DNA of 64,000 nt. It comes from Rusavskia elegans (taxonomy: Eukaryota > Ascomycota > Lecanoromycetes > Teloschistales > Teloschistaceae). The stretch's first letter is position 1; each line of letters begins with the position of its first letter. The DNA lies in the NCBI GenBank assembly GCA_011316305.1, contig SAUG01000029.1, positions 620,001-684,000 of the forward strand. Reading direction: 5' to 3'. Of this stretch, positions 35,250 to 47,229 are shown in pieces. The position numbers were made by a program, and so were the translations under genes. The notes under the pieces were generated by a model. That model was not told the origin of the DNA, made no database searches, and was given only the letters and a program-made list of their open reading frames with translations.

Positions 35250-36048
35250 CTGAAGTCGGTTGCGATAGAAGAAAACGTTTCAAGGGCTTTAGGTATGTCG
35301 AGGACCTTGCTCGATGAGAATCACTGACGGTAAAAAAACCGTCATAATGCTTCGTTAACCACATGATGACTGTTCTCGCACGCACCATCGCATATTACCA
35401 ATCTCGAAAACGCGTTATCCAATGACGCAATAGTGCGCTATCACACATTTCTCGGTAATCTAATCTAATCTGCCCCTTTTCCCTTGCTTGTTAACCTTCG
35501 ACGACCACCCACATACATGTGTATCAAAGTGAGGTATCAATTCATCCTGATGGACCTCCCGCCTAAACCAGCTCGACCTTATTAAGATCATAAGATGGGA
35601 TCATCTCTGCGTCCTTTCGCCGGTTCGCGTGGCGCCGAAGAGGCCAAAATCTTGCATCATCGACAATCGACAAACAATAGATGACCACACTAATCTCAAA
35701 GGTATACTTATTCTTTGCCATGTTCAAAATGTGCTTCGAATGCTTGAACGAGGCTTTGGCCGCTGTCAAAGCCAGACGAATAGATGCGCACTCTGCGCTT
35801 CGCAACGCGCGTACTGTTATATTTCCGATCCGTCTGTGACGCATTCAAGCTGCTCCTTTCACAAGCTCGCTGCATTTTCAAGCCTTTCCGCCATGCTTCT
35901 CAAAGACAAGCTGGAGCTGTGGCTCTGTATAGTCTTATCTGACGGTATGTCTTAAAGGAAGTGATCTGCCGCTTTCGTAGGGAGACACTGGGGAAAGGTT
36001 ATTCATTCGGAAATTGGCAACCTGCCAAAAACTTCAACCACAGTACCA
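35250..36048. other. Divergent intergenic region, CYS3 and secreted-protein gene
   Basis: Shared upstream DNA of about 800 bp. Short frames (for example on the minus strand at 35563-35844) lack any domain or splice support. No other gene recognised. Confidence 0.45.
35422..35431. promoter_or_regulatory. Possible sulfur-regulator (CYS3/MetR bZIP) site next to CCAAT
   Basis: ATGACGCAAT differs at one position from the Neurospora CYS-3 consensus ATGRYRYCAT, and overlaps a CCAAT box (35419-35423). It lies 173 bp upstream of the cystathionine gamma-lyase start. A match this short can occur by chance. Confidence 0.3.
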
Positions 36049-36817
36049 ATGCCTCCTATATCTCTCATATTACTCTGTGGTTTCTTCTTCCTCCACCATA
36101 GTATTGCTGCCCTTGCTACCCCAATAGATGGTACCACCGCAGCAGAAGCCAAATATAGGTCTATATCACCGACGACAGCAGGGCCCGATCCGGTTTGTTG
36201 GAACACCCTCAATATGGACAAATGGATCACGGATTGGAATGCCAGCCCCCAAGCATGCGCACAATATGAACCATGGGGAAACTGCTTTATGCGCCTGACG
36301 AACAACGGTGCCCCTGGCATCGACTGTTTGACAATCCTCTCTGCCGATGCATGTCCCCTTCCAGTGGTAGGCAATATCACTCAGGGGCCCGCAGAGATCT
36401 GGTATGGAGCATGGAGTATCTACTGTAAGGCCCTCTCCCTATCGCGCCACCCAAATCCATCCCCTTATTGATACTTCCACAGTTTTGCACGAATACATGA
36501 CCAAACTATGGAAACCAGATTACCCCGGCTACGTCAATCGAAGATACGGCTGGGCTGCCAATATACCTAGCGTTGTCGCTTTCCTGGATTCAAACGAACC
36601 AGCTTGGTCGAATGATACCGAGCTTCATCGCCTGGACAGAAAGGTAGCGAAGATGATGAACGATACGTGGAATACGCCTGTGTATGATGAGCACAAGGAC
36701 AGCGTTCAACCAAACTTCGACCGTATACTCTACCAGGCGTTGAGGAATTTCACGGACGGGTATGGGCATTTTCTGTATCTTGCCAACGATGGCGGCTTGC
36801 TGCACTCGCCGTTGTAG
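36049..36817 (+). CDS. Predicted secreted protein, uncharacterised
   Basis: Exons 36049-36424 and 36483-36817 total 711 nt (236 aa) in frame. The signal peptide is clear (ISLILLCGFFFLHHSIAALA). The mature region contains an N-terminal cysteine-containing part (DPVCWNTLNMDKWITDWN, CAQYEPWGNCFMRLTNNGAP, IDCLTILSADACPLP) with six cysteines, and a C-terminal helical part (LHEYMTKLWKPDYPGYVNRR) with several N-glycosylation sequons. I do not recognise the family. Cysteine pairing and glycosylation potential suggest an extracellular protein. Confidence 0.7.
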
Positions 36818-37086
36818 ATTGGATGCGGAGTGACGAACCTTCTCATCGAGATGGACCCTGCAACGCACTGCGACGATGATCAGTATTATCGTTACATCCC
36901 TGGGTTTCATGTGAATGCCCGTCTGGCGAAGCCAAGGGATGGATTGCTTTCAATCTTATCACGGCATTCTCAGATTAGAACTCTAAGCTGAGTATCTCGA
37001 ATTATATCCGGTAAATCTGCATAGAATATTCTACAAGATAACGATGATCGAGAGCCCAGTAGCAGCCAAAATATTCCACCAATCCT

Positions 37087-39284
37087 TTACTCCACTGCAA
37101 TTTGGGTATCATGTTGCGTCTGATGGCCATGCTGATCTAATTTATTCTTCTCTTGACGTTCTCTTTCGAGCTCCTGCTCGAACAGCTGTAGCATCAATCA
37201 GTCAGTCTCTATGGAGTAAGCTTTCAACAAAAGAAAAACATACCCGTTGATGCAAACTCTTGCGCTCCACTCTGAACGGCGTCTCTTCCTCTGCTTTTCT
37301 CTGCCCTCGTTCAGGCAGTGCATGGCGCCATCTGCACCTTCTACCTCGTCTGCAGCGCCCAGTCTGAAGAAAGTCACGGCAGAAATCTTTTTCTTGCCTA
37401 TCGACCCTTTTAGGCGGTTCGACCCTCTGTGGACCTTTCGGGCGTGATGAGGCAGTCTCTGGGCCTTCGCCATCCGATCCTGAGTCTGAAGAAGATGACC
37501 CACTTGAGGAGGTGTCGTCGTCTTCATCATCGTCCTCTAAAGTGTCCTCCGAGGAAACCGACAGGCTATCAGCTGATGCAATGGAGTCAACCTCCCTATT
37601 CTGCTGCCCTTGTGAGTTGATATTTGACTGTGGTGCACTGCAATTGCTCATAGGAGGCTGCAGAACCGTTAAGTCGGACGAGGTCTTGTCTAGCTTGAAT
37701 TCTGACTTGATCTCGGAATCTGGGATTGCAGGTTGCGACGTGGGTGTCAGGGGGTCTGGTATTGGATTTGATGAATCTGCTTCTGGATCACCCTTGCTCC
37801 TCTCATCCAGATTATGACTGGCTCCAGACTGTGCCACAATTGGCACATTTTTGTCGGCGCCTGTACTTGCTTCTCGTTTCCGCCTCTTGGCTTCAGGTAA
37901 GGGCTCCTCGTCAGCCTCAGTGGCACTACGTTTTTGAGATTTGGCTTCTGATTTGGCAATGCGTCGTTCTTCTTTTTCAAGCCTCTTGCGTAACTTTTCG
38001 ACCTTGAGCTTGGCTTTCGCAGCTGCGTCTTGCTTATCCTGTTGAATGGCTTGCTTATCCTTCTCCAAGGTTCTTTTCTGTCTTTCCAGTAACCTCTCTG
38101 CTCGCTTTTTCTCTTGTTCCTCCTGTCTCTTTCGCAGACGTTCCTCCTTCTCAGCCTTCCGAGCTGCGGTCGGAAAACGTTTCTTGCGCTCTTCGAGCCA
38201 CGAAGCTATGTCGTCAGAATTCTGAAGTGTGGAGGTTTGGCCTTTATAAGTGAATTGAAGCCTTGAAAATTTAGCATAATCTTTAGCCCAGCAGACACAA
38301 GGCTTACTGTTGGGCAGCGCTTGCAGCTGTAACAGCCGCTGCAAGTTTTAGCTCTTCATCAATATCGTCCTCCTCCTCACTACTGGAAACATGTTCAATA
38401 GTTTTCGGGGTTAGGCCAAGCTGATTGACCCGTCTCTTCTTCTTTTTCTTCGCTTTTTTGGCGTCGGCTCGGGGAACGGGCGGCTTCACGGGTAGGGGAT
38501 TGCCGAAGCTAGGCACGGCCGGAGCAACCTGAGTTCCGCGGGTTGTCGATGTATTGGGGGGCCACGTTGTGCTCTCATTGCCGCGAGAGTTGATAGAGAA
38601 AATAACGCCGTTTGGGTTACCTCTTCGGTTGTGGAATCCTCGGCCGCCTCTCTGTCGGTGTAGTGGCCTCGAGTCGGCTGGATTGAAGTGATCAGGATGA
38701 GCATGTTGGGTCGGCCGTGCATTCATGACATCTTGAGCGCCAAAGCCCATACGCAGGGGAGGACCAATGTTCACAGGGGGGCTTGCATATCTGTTGTTCG
38801 GATGCTGGATATGCTCATTCGGCGGAAGCTGGTAGGGGTATTGTGGATTGTAATTCGGAGGGCCATACTGATAGGATGCAACCTGTGGTTGAGCAACGTG
38901 ATACGATGGTGAATAATACGGGTAGGTCTGTTGGTGGACCGACGGACTGGCTACTGGAGCATATGGAGGAGGTGAGGGGCCGTATGGACTTCTGGGATCT
39001 ACCGAATTTTGAGGCTGCTGAACTGGGGGATAATTGGGCAGCGGGTAGCTGCCTCCATAATGGCCTTGATCGTCAGATACAGAGGTTGACGGATTTGAAC
39101 CGTAGCTATGATTTCCACCTCTTGAACCTCGTTGACCAGTGCCGCGTCCTCGACCTCTCGAGCCACGTTCCCATCTCTTGTCACCCCGTCCTCTAAAGGA
39201 GTTGCTGAAGTGCGTGGACTCAGTGTAGGCGGCGTGTTGGGGGGGAGGAGGTGGAGGAGGAAATGAAAATGAGTTTGTACTCAT
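37087..39284 (-). CDS. NUFIP1-domain, RGG-rich CCCH zinc-finger protein
   Basis: Probable nuclear RNA-binding protein related to NUFIP1/Rsa1 snoRNP assembly factors. Exons 38308-39284, 37244-38261 and 37087-37185 total 2094 nt (697 aa). Residues 1-60 are RG-rich (FRGRGDKRWERGSRGRGRG), followed by a proline/tyrosine/glutamine-rich stretch. Across intron 1 the NUFIP1 core appears (LQFTYKGQTSTLQNSDDIAS then WLEERKKRFPT), then a long charged coiled coil. A CCCH finger (FCRDFLQTGRCRRGRRCRWR then H, C-X8-C-X5-C-X3-H) lies near residue 640. The last exon (LFEQELERERQEKNKLD) extends the coil. Length is typical of fungal homologues. Confidence 0.85.
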
Positions 39285-39285
39285 T

Positions 39286-39492
39286 TCATAGTCTTTTGGG
39301 GCGGCTTCCTGAGCTTGTGCTCCCCACAGACAGCTTTCGTCTCACACATCGAGGAAGTCCAGATGCCAAGACCACTGCAAAACTATTTGTCCACTTTGGG
39401 TTAGCCGCGGCTGTACCCATCTGAGCTGAGTCAGCTTGGTTAGTCGTTGGAGACTCGACCAGAGGGAACTTCTCATCGACCAGATTTTCCAT
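39286..39492 (-). other. 68-codon upstream ORF ending one base before the NUFIP1-like start
   Basis: An ATG at 39492 opens a 68-codon frame whose TGA (39286-39288) is separated from the main ATG (39284) by a single A. If transcribed in the leader it would be an upstream ORF placed for termination-reinitiation. It could instead be chance, or part of an unseen 5' exon. Confidence 0.3.
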
Positions 39493-39513
39493 TTCATAGC
39501 ATGTGCATCATCT

Positions 39514-40441
39514 ATGTTCATTCTTGTACGTCATATGATACCGTTCATATCTCACGTAATGACCCTGACGCTCACAGACCACCATCTCGGACCTGGTCCA
39601 GATTTCCCCCGAGGATTTTCAGAAACCTAGCGCCGAAAGCATCGAGGACAACTTGAATGCAAAATACGCCAATAAAGTATGGTTCCAACCAAAACTTTGA
39701 ATATGCCTGTCTGATTCAAATCAAAATGCAGGTAGTCCAGAAGATTGGTCTTTGCATCTGTGTATACGATATCCTTTCTGCGTCTGATGGCCTCATCGGA
39801 CATGGCACCGGCATCGTCAATGTGAACGGTATTTGCTCCCAGTAGCAAAACAGCGAACATTGCTGACACTTCATAGTCGAGTGTCGTCTCATTGTGTTCA
39901 GACCCTTCAAAGGCGAGATTGTTGCAGGCAGAATCAGCAGTGCGTCAGAGGATGGGATGAGAAGTGCATCACACCGACGCATCCCAAAGACTTTCACTGA
40001 TATTATGCAGTAGCACTGGACTTCTTTGACGATATCTTTGTGCCTTCGAATCTTCTGTTTCCTGATAGCACCTTGTAAGTACCACCAACAACAATTGCTT
40101 TGCCCCTCATGGAACGAAGGCTGCTTTTCATTTAGCTTGTGAGCCTGGTGTGCTAGTACTAATTCGAACCTAGCAACGTGCAAGAGCAGTGTTGGGTATG
40201 GTCTAATGAAGGACAAGAGTACTTCTATGACAAGACCGATTGGGTACGGTTCCGTGTGGAACAAGAGCATTGGACCGATCTATCACCAGTAGCACCTTCG
40301 CTGCGTGAAACTGCGGCATATTCAGAGCGTAAAAGCCCGTACAGCATTACAGTAAGATCATGACTCTTGTCGGAAGAGTTCATCTGACTTCGTCAGGCAT
40401 CTATGATGCAAGCTGGGCTTGGACCTGTACAATGGTGGTGA
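39514..40441 (+). CDS. RPC25: RNA polymerase III subunit Rpc25 (Rpc8)
   Basis: Rpb7-like stalk subunit of RNA polymerase III, working with Rpc17 in initiation. Seven exons: 39514-39525, 39578-39676, 39732-39828, 39877-39963, 40011-40074, 40174-40351 and 40397-40441 (582 nt, 193 aa). The protein reads MFIL then TTISDLVQISPEDFQKPS, VVQKIGLCICVYDILSASDG, FRPFKGEIVAGRISSASEDG, ALDFFDDIFVPSNLLFPDST, the QCWVWSNEGQEYFYDK segment, and ends ASMMQAGLGPVQWW. This follows the known Rpc25 pattern along its length. Its many introns hide it from simple ORF scans. It starts 229 bp from the divergent NUFIP1-like gene. Confidence 0.93.
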
Positions 40442-40987
40442 CATCCGCCATGGACCGTCCATCCCGTGCTGTGAAAAGACGACCGATCTAGCGGCAGTTC
40501 AGATGGCCTTGATCGTTAATATGTGGATTTGCTCGCAGGCCATTGCATCGTTCCGGACCAAGGAAGATCACGTCCCAGCGAATAGATCTTTGTCTTTTGA
40601 ACGAACCATGTTCTAAGAATCGTGATACAGGCAAGGTCAATGCCTGTCGGCAAAACATTTGCAGCGATGTTCATGAGCATCTTCATTCAGCAGTAAGTGA
40701 ATCGATACCACGATTGACATACAAGTGTATTGACTGTCATCGAGCCATAGGAGCTGACGCTCTTCGTCACCGTTCTCACTGCACTGTCAGTACTTCCCTT
40801 TTGCCCAGGCGCACCTTGCACAAGCGTCGCGAAGTAGGGGTGGTGGCCTGTTATGCTCTGAGTTGAATATCGTATGTAGAGCCCTCATGTCAACTAGCGG
40901 GTGGTTGAGAGCGTATGGGGGCTTAGTGAGCCTTCTCAACGTCAAATCCATCGTCACTGCCCGACCTGTGCTCTGCTTCTGAAGTTT
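40442..40987. other. Convergent intergenic region
   Basis: Between the 3' ends of RPC25 and HPM1. Nothing recognised. Confidence 0.5.
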
Positions 40988-42326
40988 TCAAGTCCTTGTA
41001 TTCGCCTCATTAGCCGCACTTGTGACTTCTAGGATACATCTCCCAACACCGTTCCCTAAACCCTCTGTCGTCCAAACTACCTTCCCTTCTCCCCCAAGCT
41101 CCCGCAGTACGTCCAGAAAATCATCCACCGAGCCACCAACGCCAAAATACACCCTCTTTGCGGCCACCAACGCTCTTGCCCTCCCTCCGGCCTTCTCTGA
41201 TCTTCGTATCAAGTTCAGTAGCGTCTCTGTAAAGGTGCGCGTGCTGGTAGGCGAGTAGATCGTCTCGCTTGCTAGTATCAAAACATCATTTGGGGTTTCT
41301 GACGATTCGGGAAGCGCCATGACAGAGAATTCGGGACTCCAGCTTCCAGAAATGGCCCGGATTTCGATGTTGCACTTGCGAAGGAAGCCTTGAAAATCTT
41401 CACTGATGATGTCAAAACATTCAATGTCACCACCCGACTCTTCGGGTCCAACATCATCAGCAAGCTGGTAATTCAACATCAGATTGGGGATCGTAGCGAG
41501 CTTGAGGACAGAGGGATTGAAATCTGCAAGGACCATGGTCGTACGGGGAGGGTGTGATACAAGGCCCTTGGGGAAAAGGAGGCTAAAGATCAATTGTGAA
41601 GGCAGAGCAGTGCCAGCACCGAGCTATTCCGTATGGTCAAACCAATACAACGTAGTGGGATGGAGTAGCCGTACCTCAACGATAGTACACGGACTTGTCA
41701 ACATTTGCGACAGGAATTCGCTTTGGCTCGCGAGGTACTTGGCTAGATCGACGGAGCATTCCCACGTTTTGAAGCCGCCTTCGTAGACGTTGGGCTTGAT
41801 GTCATCCGTTGAGAGACCGGCGGCAGAGGTGTCATCCAGAGCAGTGTCTTCGGCCATCAGTTGAGCGCGGATGTCGAAGAGCTCGCGGCGGCCCAGTGTG
41901 ATGTTGCCATGGTCTGGAGACGGGATGGTGATGTTGTAGTATTCTATCTTGGAAGGCAGGGTGGCGAGCTACTATCGATATTAAGTGTCAGCACACCTGT
42001 ACAATTCTGGCGATAAGGCCTTAGATCAGTATATTGAGGTGACGCAACGCGATTTAGAGGTCCATGAGCACGCAAGCGATTGAATATTAACGTCTGTGTA
42101 GGCCATCCGATCACCATTCTTGACGAAACTTTACAACGATGCAAACGAACTGCATCAGAGAGAGTCTTACTAGATCATGTAAGTTGTGGAGGCACGGCGC
42201 TGCTCCGGCAGGCGACCGGTCTCCTGCGCTGGCATTTGCGACTTCAAGACCCTCATTCTCCCCGCTGATGTGGTCTTCTTCCACGTCTTCATCGCCTTCA
42301 AATCCAAATTTAAAGGGTTTCGACAT
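40988..42326 (-). CDS. HPM1: Histidine protein methyltransferase 1 (METTL18/Hpm1 family)
   Basis: SAM-dependent enzyme; its yeast and human relatives methylate a histidine of ribosomal protein uL3 (Rpl3). Exons 42171-42326, 41675-41968 and 40988-41623 total 1086 nt (361 aa). Landmarks: MSKPFKFGFEGDEDVEED at the N-terminus, NVYEGGFKTWECSVDLAKYL, the SAM-binding motif IVELGAGTALPSQ formed across intron 2, VLADFNPSVLKLATIPN, and LILASETIYSPTSTRTF. The first intron (202 nt) is longer than most here. All expected motifs are intact. Confidence 0.88.
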
Positions 42327-42737
42327 GACAAGAGGGGGTAATCAGGAGCAAAGAGTCACATCATCACGCAGGCCTGTAGGTTTGACGACCGGAGTTTCAT
42401 GATGATCACCAATTCGATGTCCCGAATTACCAATTTGGGAAGAAGCGGCTGAAATGCAACGCTAGTGTTTAGACTTGTTCCTTGCAGCAGATCGTCAGTC
42501 TTGGCATGCACAGGGGTCCTGTCTAGATCGACGAGATCCTGCAGGCACCAGGCTGACATCTAATTTCCCTAATCCGTTATTCCGTTATCCGTCGTCGTCT
42601 CTTTCGTCTCATTATTGCTGCTTTCCTCAACCATTTGATTGTACTTGTATTACTACTGTCCGATTACGTTCTGCGTTCTGTCATTCCTTGAGAATTCCCT
42701 CGTCTTCTAAGTATACAATCTTGCATCTTTACACAAC
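42327..42737. promoter_or_regulatory. Divergent promoter region, HPM1 and Kre9-like gene
   Basis: 411-bp shared upstream region with pyrimidine-rich tracts near the plus-strand start. No specific site assigned. Confidence 0.4.
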
Positions 42738-43486
42738 ATGCGCGTCTCAATCCTTTATGTCGCGGGCTCCTTTCTCTCCTTGATTGCGGCGCAACAACCC
42801 ACAGGTCCCAACCCCTTCACTCTCCCACCGGGGTTCATGATCACCGCTGGTCAGCAGACAACTATAACCTGGACACCTACGGCTGGTGGCACTGTCTCAA
42901 TCCGTCTGCGCCAAGGGGCAAGCAGTAACCTTGAGGAAGGAACGGTTATTGCCTGTGAGGGACATCCCCTTCCTAGTCTTCCAGTGAATTACTCGTGCGC
43001 TGACTCATCATAGCGAACATTGCAAACAACGGCAAGGCCACAATTACCATCCCCGCCGACACCACTCGCAACTCCGACTACGCCCTGCAGATCACCGCCG
43101 ACTCCGGAGAAGTCAACTACTCGGCGCCATTCGTCGTGGAGTCAAAGAATACTGTCAAATCGGTATCTTCTTCCCCCAGCTCAGCTATAACGAGCAGCGC
43201 CGCCTCCATGAGCAGTGAAGACTCCTCCAGCACCACTGCCGTCTCGTCTATGACTACAACCGGCGCATCAACGAGAACCAGCATGTCGACCAGGACCGGC
43301 TCCTCTTCCATGACTCGAAGTACGGGTAGCCCAAGCGCGACGTCGGGCGAGAGTTCTCCTACGGGTGAGAGCTCAGCGGGTGCGGAGGGTGCCTCTACAA
43401 CCACTGTCCCCTCGAGCGGCGCAATGTCGTTGACAGCGAGAGGTTTATTACTGGCGGCCATGGCCGGATTGGCAGCTGCCTGGTAA
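42738..43486 (+). CDS. GPI-anchored Ser/Thr-rich protein with Kre9/Knh1-like domain
   Basis: Extracellular wall- or membrane-anchored protein. Exons 42738-42954 and 43014-43486 total 690 nt (229 aa). It has a signal peptide (MRVSILYVAGSFLSLIAA), then a Kre9/Knh1-like beta-sandwich (PPGFMITAGQQTTITWTPT, TVSIRLRQGAS, ATITIPADTTRNSDYALQIT). A Ser/Thr-rich stalk of about 100 residues follows, and the end (GAMSLTARGLLLAAMAGLAA) looks like a GPI-attachment signal. Such proteins are abundant in filamentous ascomycetes; the precise role is unknown. Confidence 0.85.
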
Positions 43487-44127
43487 CGTTCCGTAATGAA
43501 GACGTACCAAAATAGAGGCATGCTCGATACTTCTGTATGTACTAGGTGTGGGGGAGTTCATGCATTTCGACGTTGGTGTATCGCATGTAGCGGAGCTTAT
43601 GTATTAGTAAATTTGTCCAATATACCCTGTTCTATTAAGATAGAGCTGTTCAACACACTTATAGCTTCTTTGACCTGGAAGTTCAAGACATTCTGTAGCT
43701 GAAGCACCAGGGAAACGGTTCTTGGCAGCCAGATTAAGACATTGTGTATGGTACTTCATTCCAAACGTCGTCTAAAATGGATTTCGGGGGTAATACTGCG
43801 GTAGCAGGGATCAAACGACAAGACTGAAGCTCGGCGTCTTTTTCCAAATTGTCCCACGAGAACAGTACATTGTCGGCAGATCAAATGGTTAGCAAGCACC
43901 GTAGTCGAGCGGCCTAATTCTCGATTAAATGCAATCACTATGATTCTTCAGCTGTTTCCTACAGCTCTTCATGGCTATCCCCTATTCCATATTGGCTAGG
44001 AACCCTAATAATCCCGGCTCCCCCAAAGTATGGATAAAGAAATACATACAGCAGAAGCCAATGTTAATGCTCAACTCCGACGCTGTGCTATCATTACTCC
44101 AAGCCCTTTTCCCAACCTTCCATCCCA
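43487..44127. other. Convergent intergenic region
   Basis: 3' flanks of the Kre9-like gene and PTA1. No gene recognised. Confidence 0.5.
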
Positions 44128-46878
44128 TCATCCCGCCGCGGTGACGGCATTCGGCGTATTCGGTATGCCTTCGCCCTTGACGGGCGCCGAGGGGAGACCT
44201 TCTTTGCTGTCGCTTGGTGGTGGATGCTTGATTACGTCTGCTGAAGGTGGCGGTGGTGCATGATTCACTGAATCCTCGTTGAGGACGTCTGGACGGAGTT
44301 TCTTGAGGAGTTTGGCGGCTGGCGCTCTGGCGTCCTCGACTGGAGGGAGGGGAATGTTAGTTGAAGCTTGATCAAAAGCGGAGATAATCTTTGTGGGGGA
44401 AAGGGGCGAAGTGATGCTGAAAGAATGGTTGGGGCTTACAGTTCCGCCAGAGATCCACCAATGCGTCTATGCATATTTCACGTACTGGCGGTCGGACGAG
44501 GACAAGATAGCTAAGGAACCTCAGTATAGTGCTCAATGAACATTCGACCCATCCATTGGGGACAGTCTGGTGGGCTTTGGGTGCTTGGGGGGTGTACTTA
44601 CTACAGAGCATTGACCGCCAAAGTGACTCGCTCAGGATCCTTCGCTAGTCCCTTTACCCGATCCAGCACTCTTGCGTCAAGAGCTGGGATCTCTGATAGG
44701 AATCGGATCAAGACTTTATCCTTTGCGTCCAGGAAGGGGACTATGCTGTCCAGGATCTTGAGCATCCACTTATCGTAATGTCCTTTTGGGGGCCGCTTCT
44801 TGATTTTCGGTCCATCTTGGCTCTGAGACTGTATGCGATCATTGAACCATTCTTCGTTCAGCCACGAGATGGCTATCGGTATCCTTGCCCGGAAATCTTC
44901 GATGACGAACTTCCACAGCGTTTCTCTTATCCCATCACTGAGACTGGGTTGGGGAGTTTGTTGTGCAATCGTACCCCTTGACTCCGCTCCTTCATTGTCT
45001 TCGGAGTCCTCCTCATCCAAACCAGCAGATGCTCGAGTGGCTAATCTTGTGATGACCGTCATCCATGCATCTCTGTCGTAGTTGCTGCCCGCAAGTCTAT
45101 TCAACCCCGGCTTCTGCCGTTTCGCCGCTGATGGTTCTTCGAGGACGCTCATCATGCTGAATACACGGCTGATGGTTCCTTTGCCGATCTGCTCCGTCTC
45201 CTCTGGAGTCAGGGGTTGCGGTTGGGGTAACTTGAAGGGTCCAAGTGCCAGGTCCGGTGGTAACCGGAGAGGGTCTTCAGGCGGTAGATTATCAGTTTTA
45301 TTGATAATTTGTTCTTCGGTGGGCTCGAAGTCGGGCTCGTAGTCTTCTTCCTCATCCCCCATTGGTTGTGCGGGGGTTTGAGCTTGGGCAGCTTGGGTCT
45401 TCTTCAATGTCAGATACCGTGATCGAACAGCGTTGATTGCTGCGTCCACCGCTGCCTGCTCGATGCGATGGAGTACTGGTACTGTGATCCTGACGATAAG
45501 GTCAATCGGCAATTGCGTTACGTCGAACGAGGTCAAGCCTCTGTCTCCTGACAATGTAAACAATTGAGCATGGCTGACAGGACCTGGTGGCAGTGGAGGA
45601 GGGCCTGGACGATCTGGCAGTTCAGCACCCAGACGCATGCGCTTGGCATTGTCCAACCCATCCGTAGGCTCGCTGGGCAGTCCTCTCTTTTTGCTTCCCT
45701 CATCAAACGTTTCGAAGCGTGTCTGGGCGAGGCGGTCGATATATTGTCTTATGCGGCCAGCAAACGGTCCGTTCTCGTTTCTGAGAGTATCTATTAGCCA
45801 CTGGTGTTGGGAAGGTTTGATGTAGAACGCACCTTCTCAGAACGTTCATCAACACCGTCCTTGTCGTTTTTTCCATAGATTTGATTTGCATCTTCAGCTT
45901 TGAAGTCATGGGCGAACTGGCTTGTTTCAGAGGATTGAAGTTTAGGATAGCGGTTATGATCTTGTTGGCAGCGTTCTGGCGGGTTCGGATCAAAGTACCA
46001 AGGCAGTTCAGGGTGGCATTGACAAGGATGGCATCGCTGTGGACATGTTCAGGGGCATGTCACTCAATGCTACATCGCCAGGACGTACCTTGTTTCTTCG
46101 TGGAAGACGTTAAGTAGTCTATCCAACAGTCCGAGTGCTTCTGGCTCCAATCGCGACGGTGGTATCAATGGGTGTTCTCGAGGGACCAATGCCAACGAGA
46201 CCTCGTTTTGCTCCGGTCGCTGAAATTCAGTGAGTAAAATGCCGTGTACCCAGCTCCAATGTGCACGCACCCTTGGATCTGCAACTACCCCTGGTGTCTG
46301 CACCTGCACCACTCGTTGAACGAACTTGATGCAGCATATACGAATGCCGCCAGAAGCTGTGTCCCACCTCCGAAATACGTTCGATTTGATAGCAGTCATG
46401 CGATCCCATGTCGCCGAGTCATGTTGGTTTGAGATTCTAGTATAATGATCCAACGTAAGACACGGCCACCAGCTTCTTCCCAATATCCCAAAGCCTCACG
46501 ATGCAGCCATATGATGCTGGGTCCTACGATGGGAGGATGATGTACGTACATGTATCGAAAGACCAAGGCATAGATACTGGCAGCCGCTTGTATCACGCTT
46601 TTGATCACATTGCTATCCTCGCCTTGATTCTCCAGTAGCTCTTTAAGTGTTTGTAGTATGACTATGCTCAACCGCTCCTTCTCTTGTGGGACGAGCAGAG
46701 GGCTCGCAAAGGTTTCGGCAAAGAAGTCGGCACCCCATCGTCTCAGTTCAAGACGTGCATTAGCGCCGACTATTGGGAGAATGCCCTGCACGATTTGAGG
46801 GTAGAGGCCGGAATCTTGGAGGACGAGTTGACGTGCAGCGTCCAGTTGTGTCAGCTGCTCGGAGACAGACAAAGACAT
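44128..46878 (-). CDS. PTA1: Symplekin/Pta1 subunit of the mRNA 3'-end processing complex
   Basis: Scaffold of the cleavage and polyadenylation factor in the nucleus. It starts at ATG 46878 (MSLSVSEQLTQLDAARQLVL) and runs through several short introns to TGA 44128. HEAT-like helices of the symplekin N-terminal domain are visible (LELRRWGADFFAETF, NVIKSVIQAAASIYALVFRY, ATWDRMTAIKSNVFRRW, LVNATLNCLGTLIRTRQNAA). An internal 51-nt in-frame intron joins VVADPR to RPEQNEVSLALV, as the family expects. The acidic/proline central part includes EEDYEPDFEPTEEQIINKTD, and the C-terminal repeats include WMLKILDSIVPFLDAKDKVL. The protein ends with a proline-rich tail. Exon sums for this gene were not fully totalled. 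Confidence 0.88.
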
Positions 46879-47229
46879 GGCGATATGTTGGATATGTGCG
46901 ACCACCCAGGAGCAGATCCTTCGCAGGTGCTTCTCCCTCCCACATAAGATCTCCAGATGGACGAGCTACTATCTAAGGCATGACGTGGATAGAGAGTGAG
47001 ATTGGAGTCACTAGTGGAAATATGGAAGAGGCCAAAATCTGAGGTGGAGATGGATTCGGATATGCAGGCGGGTGGATTTATCTGTGAAGTGGACGCAGCG
47101 CGCTGTTGCAGTGAAGCTTAGACGCAAACGACATGGGTTTCGGCGCACGGCGCCTAGAATTAAGCGCCAAGCCTCATTGATGATGACATCTCAACCATCT
47201 TTAAACATCTCCTTCCATTCTAATTCGTC
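46879..47229. promoter_or_regulatory. Divergent promoter region, PTA1 and COA3
   Basis: 351-bp shared upstream region. No specific site assigned. Confidence 0.4.

Noticed and set aside
46876..46905. Earlier GTG-started reading of PTA1
   Set aside because: A nuclear fungal gene should start at ATG; MSLSVSEQL at 46878 fits the family N-terminus.
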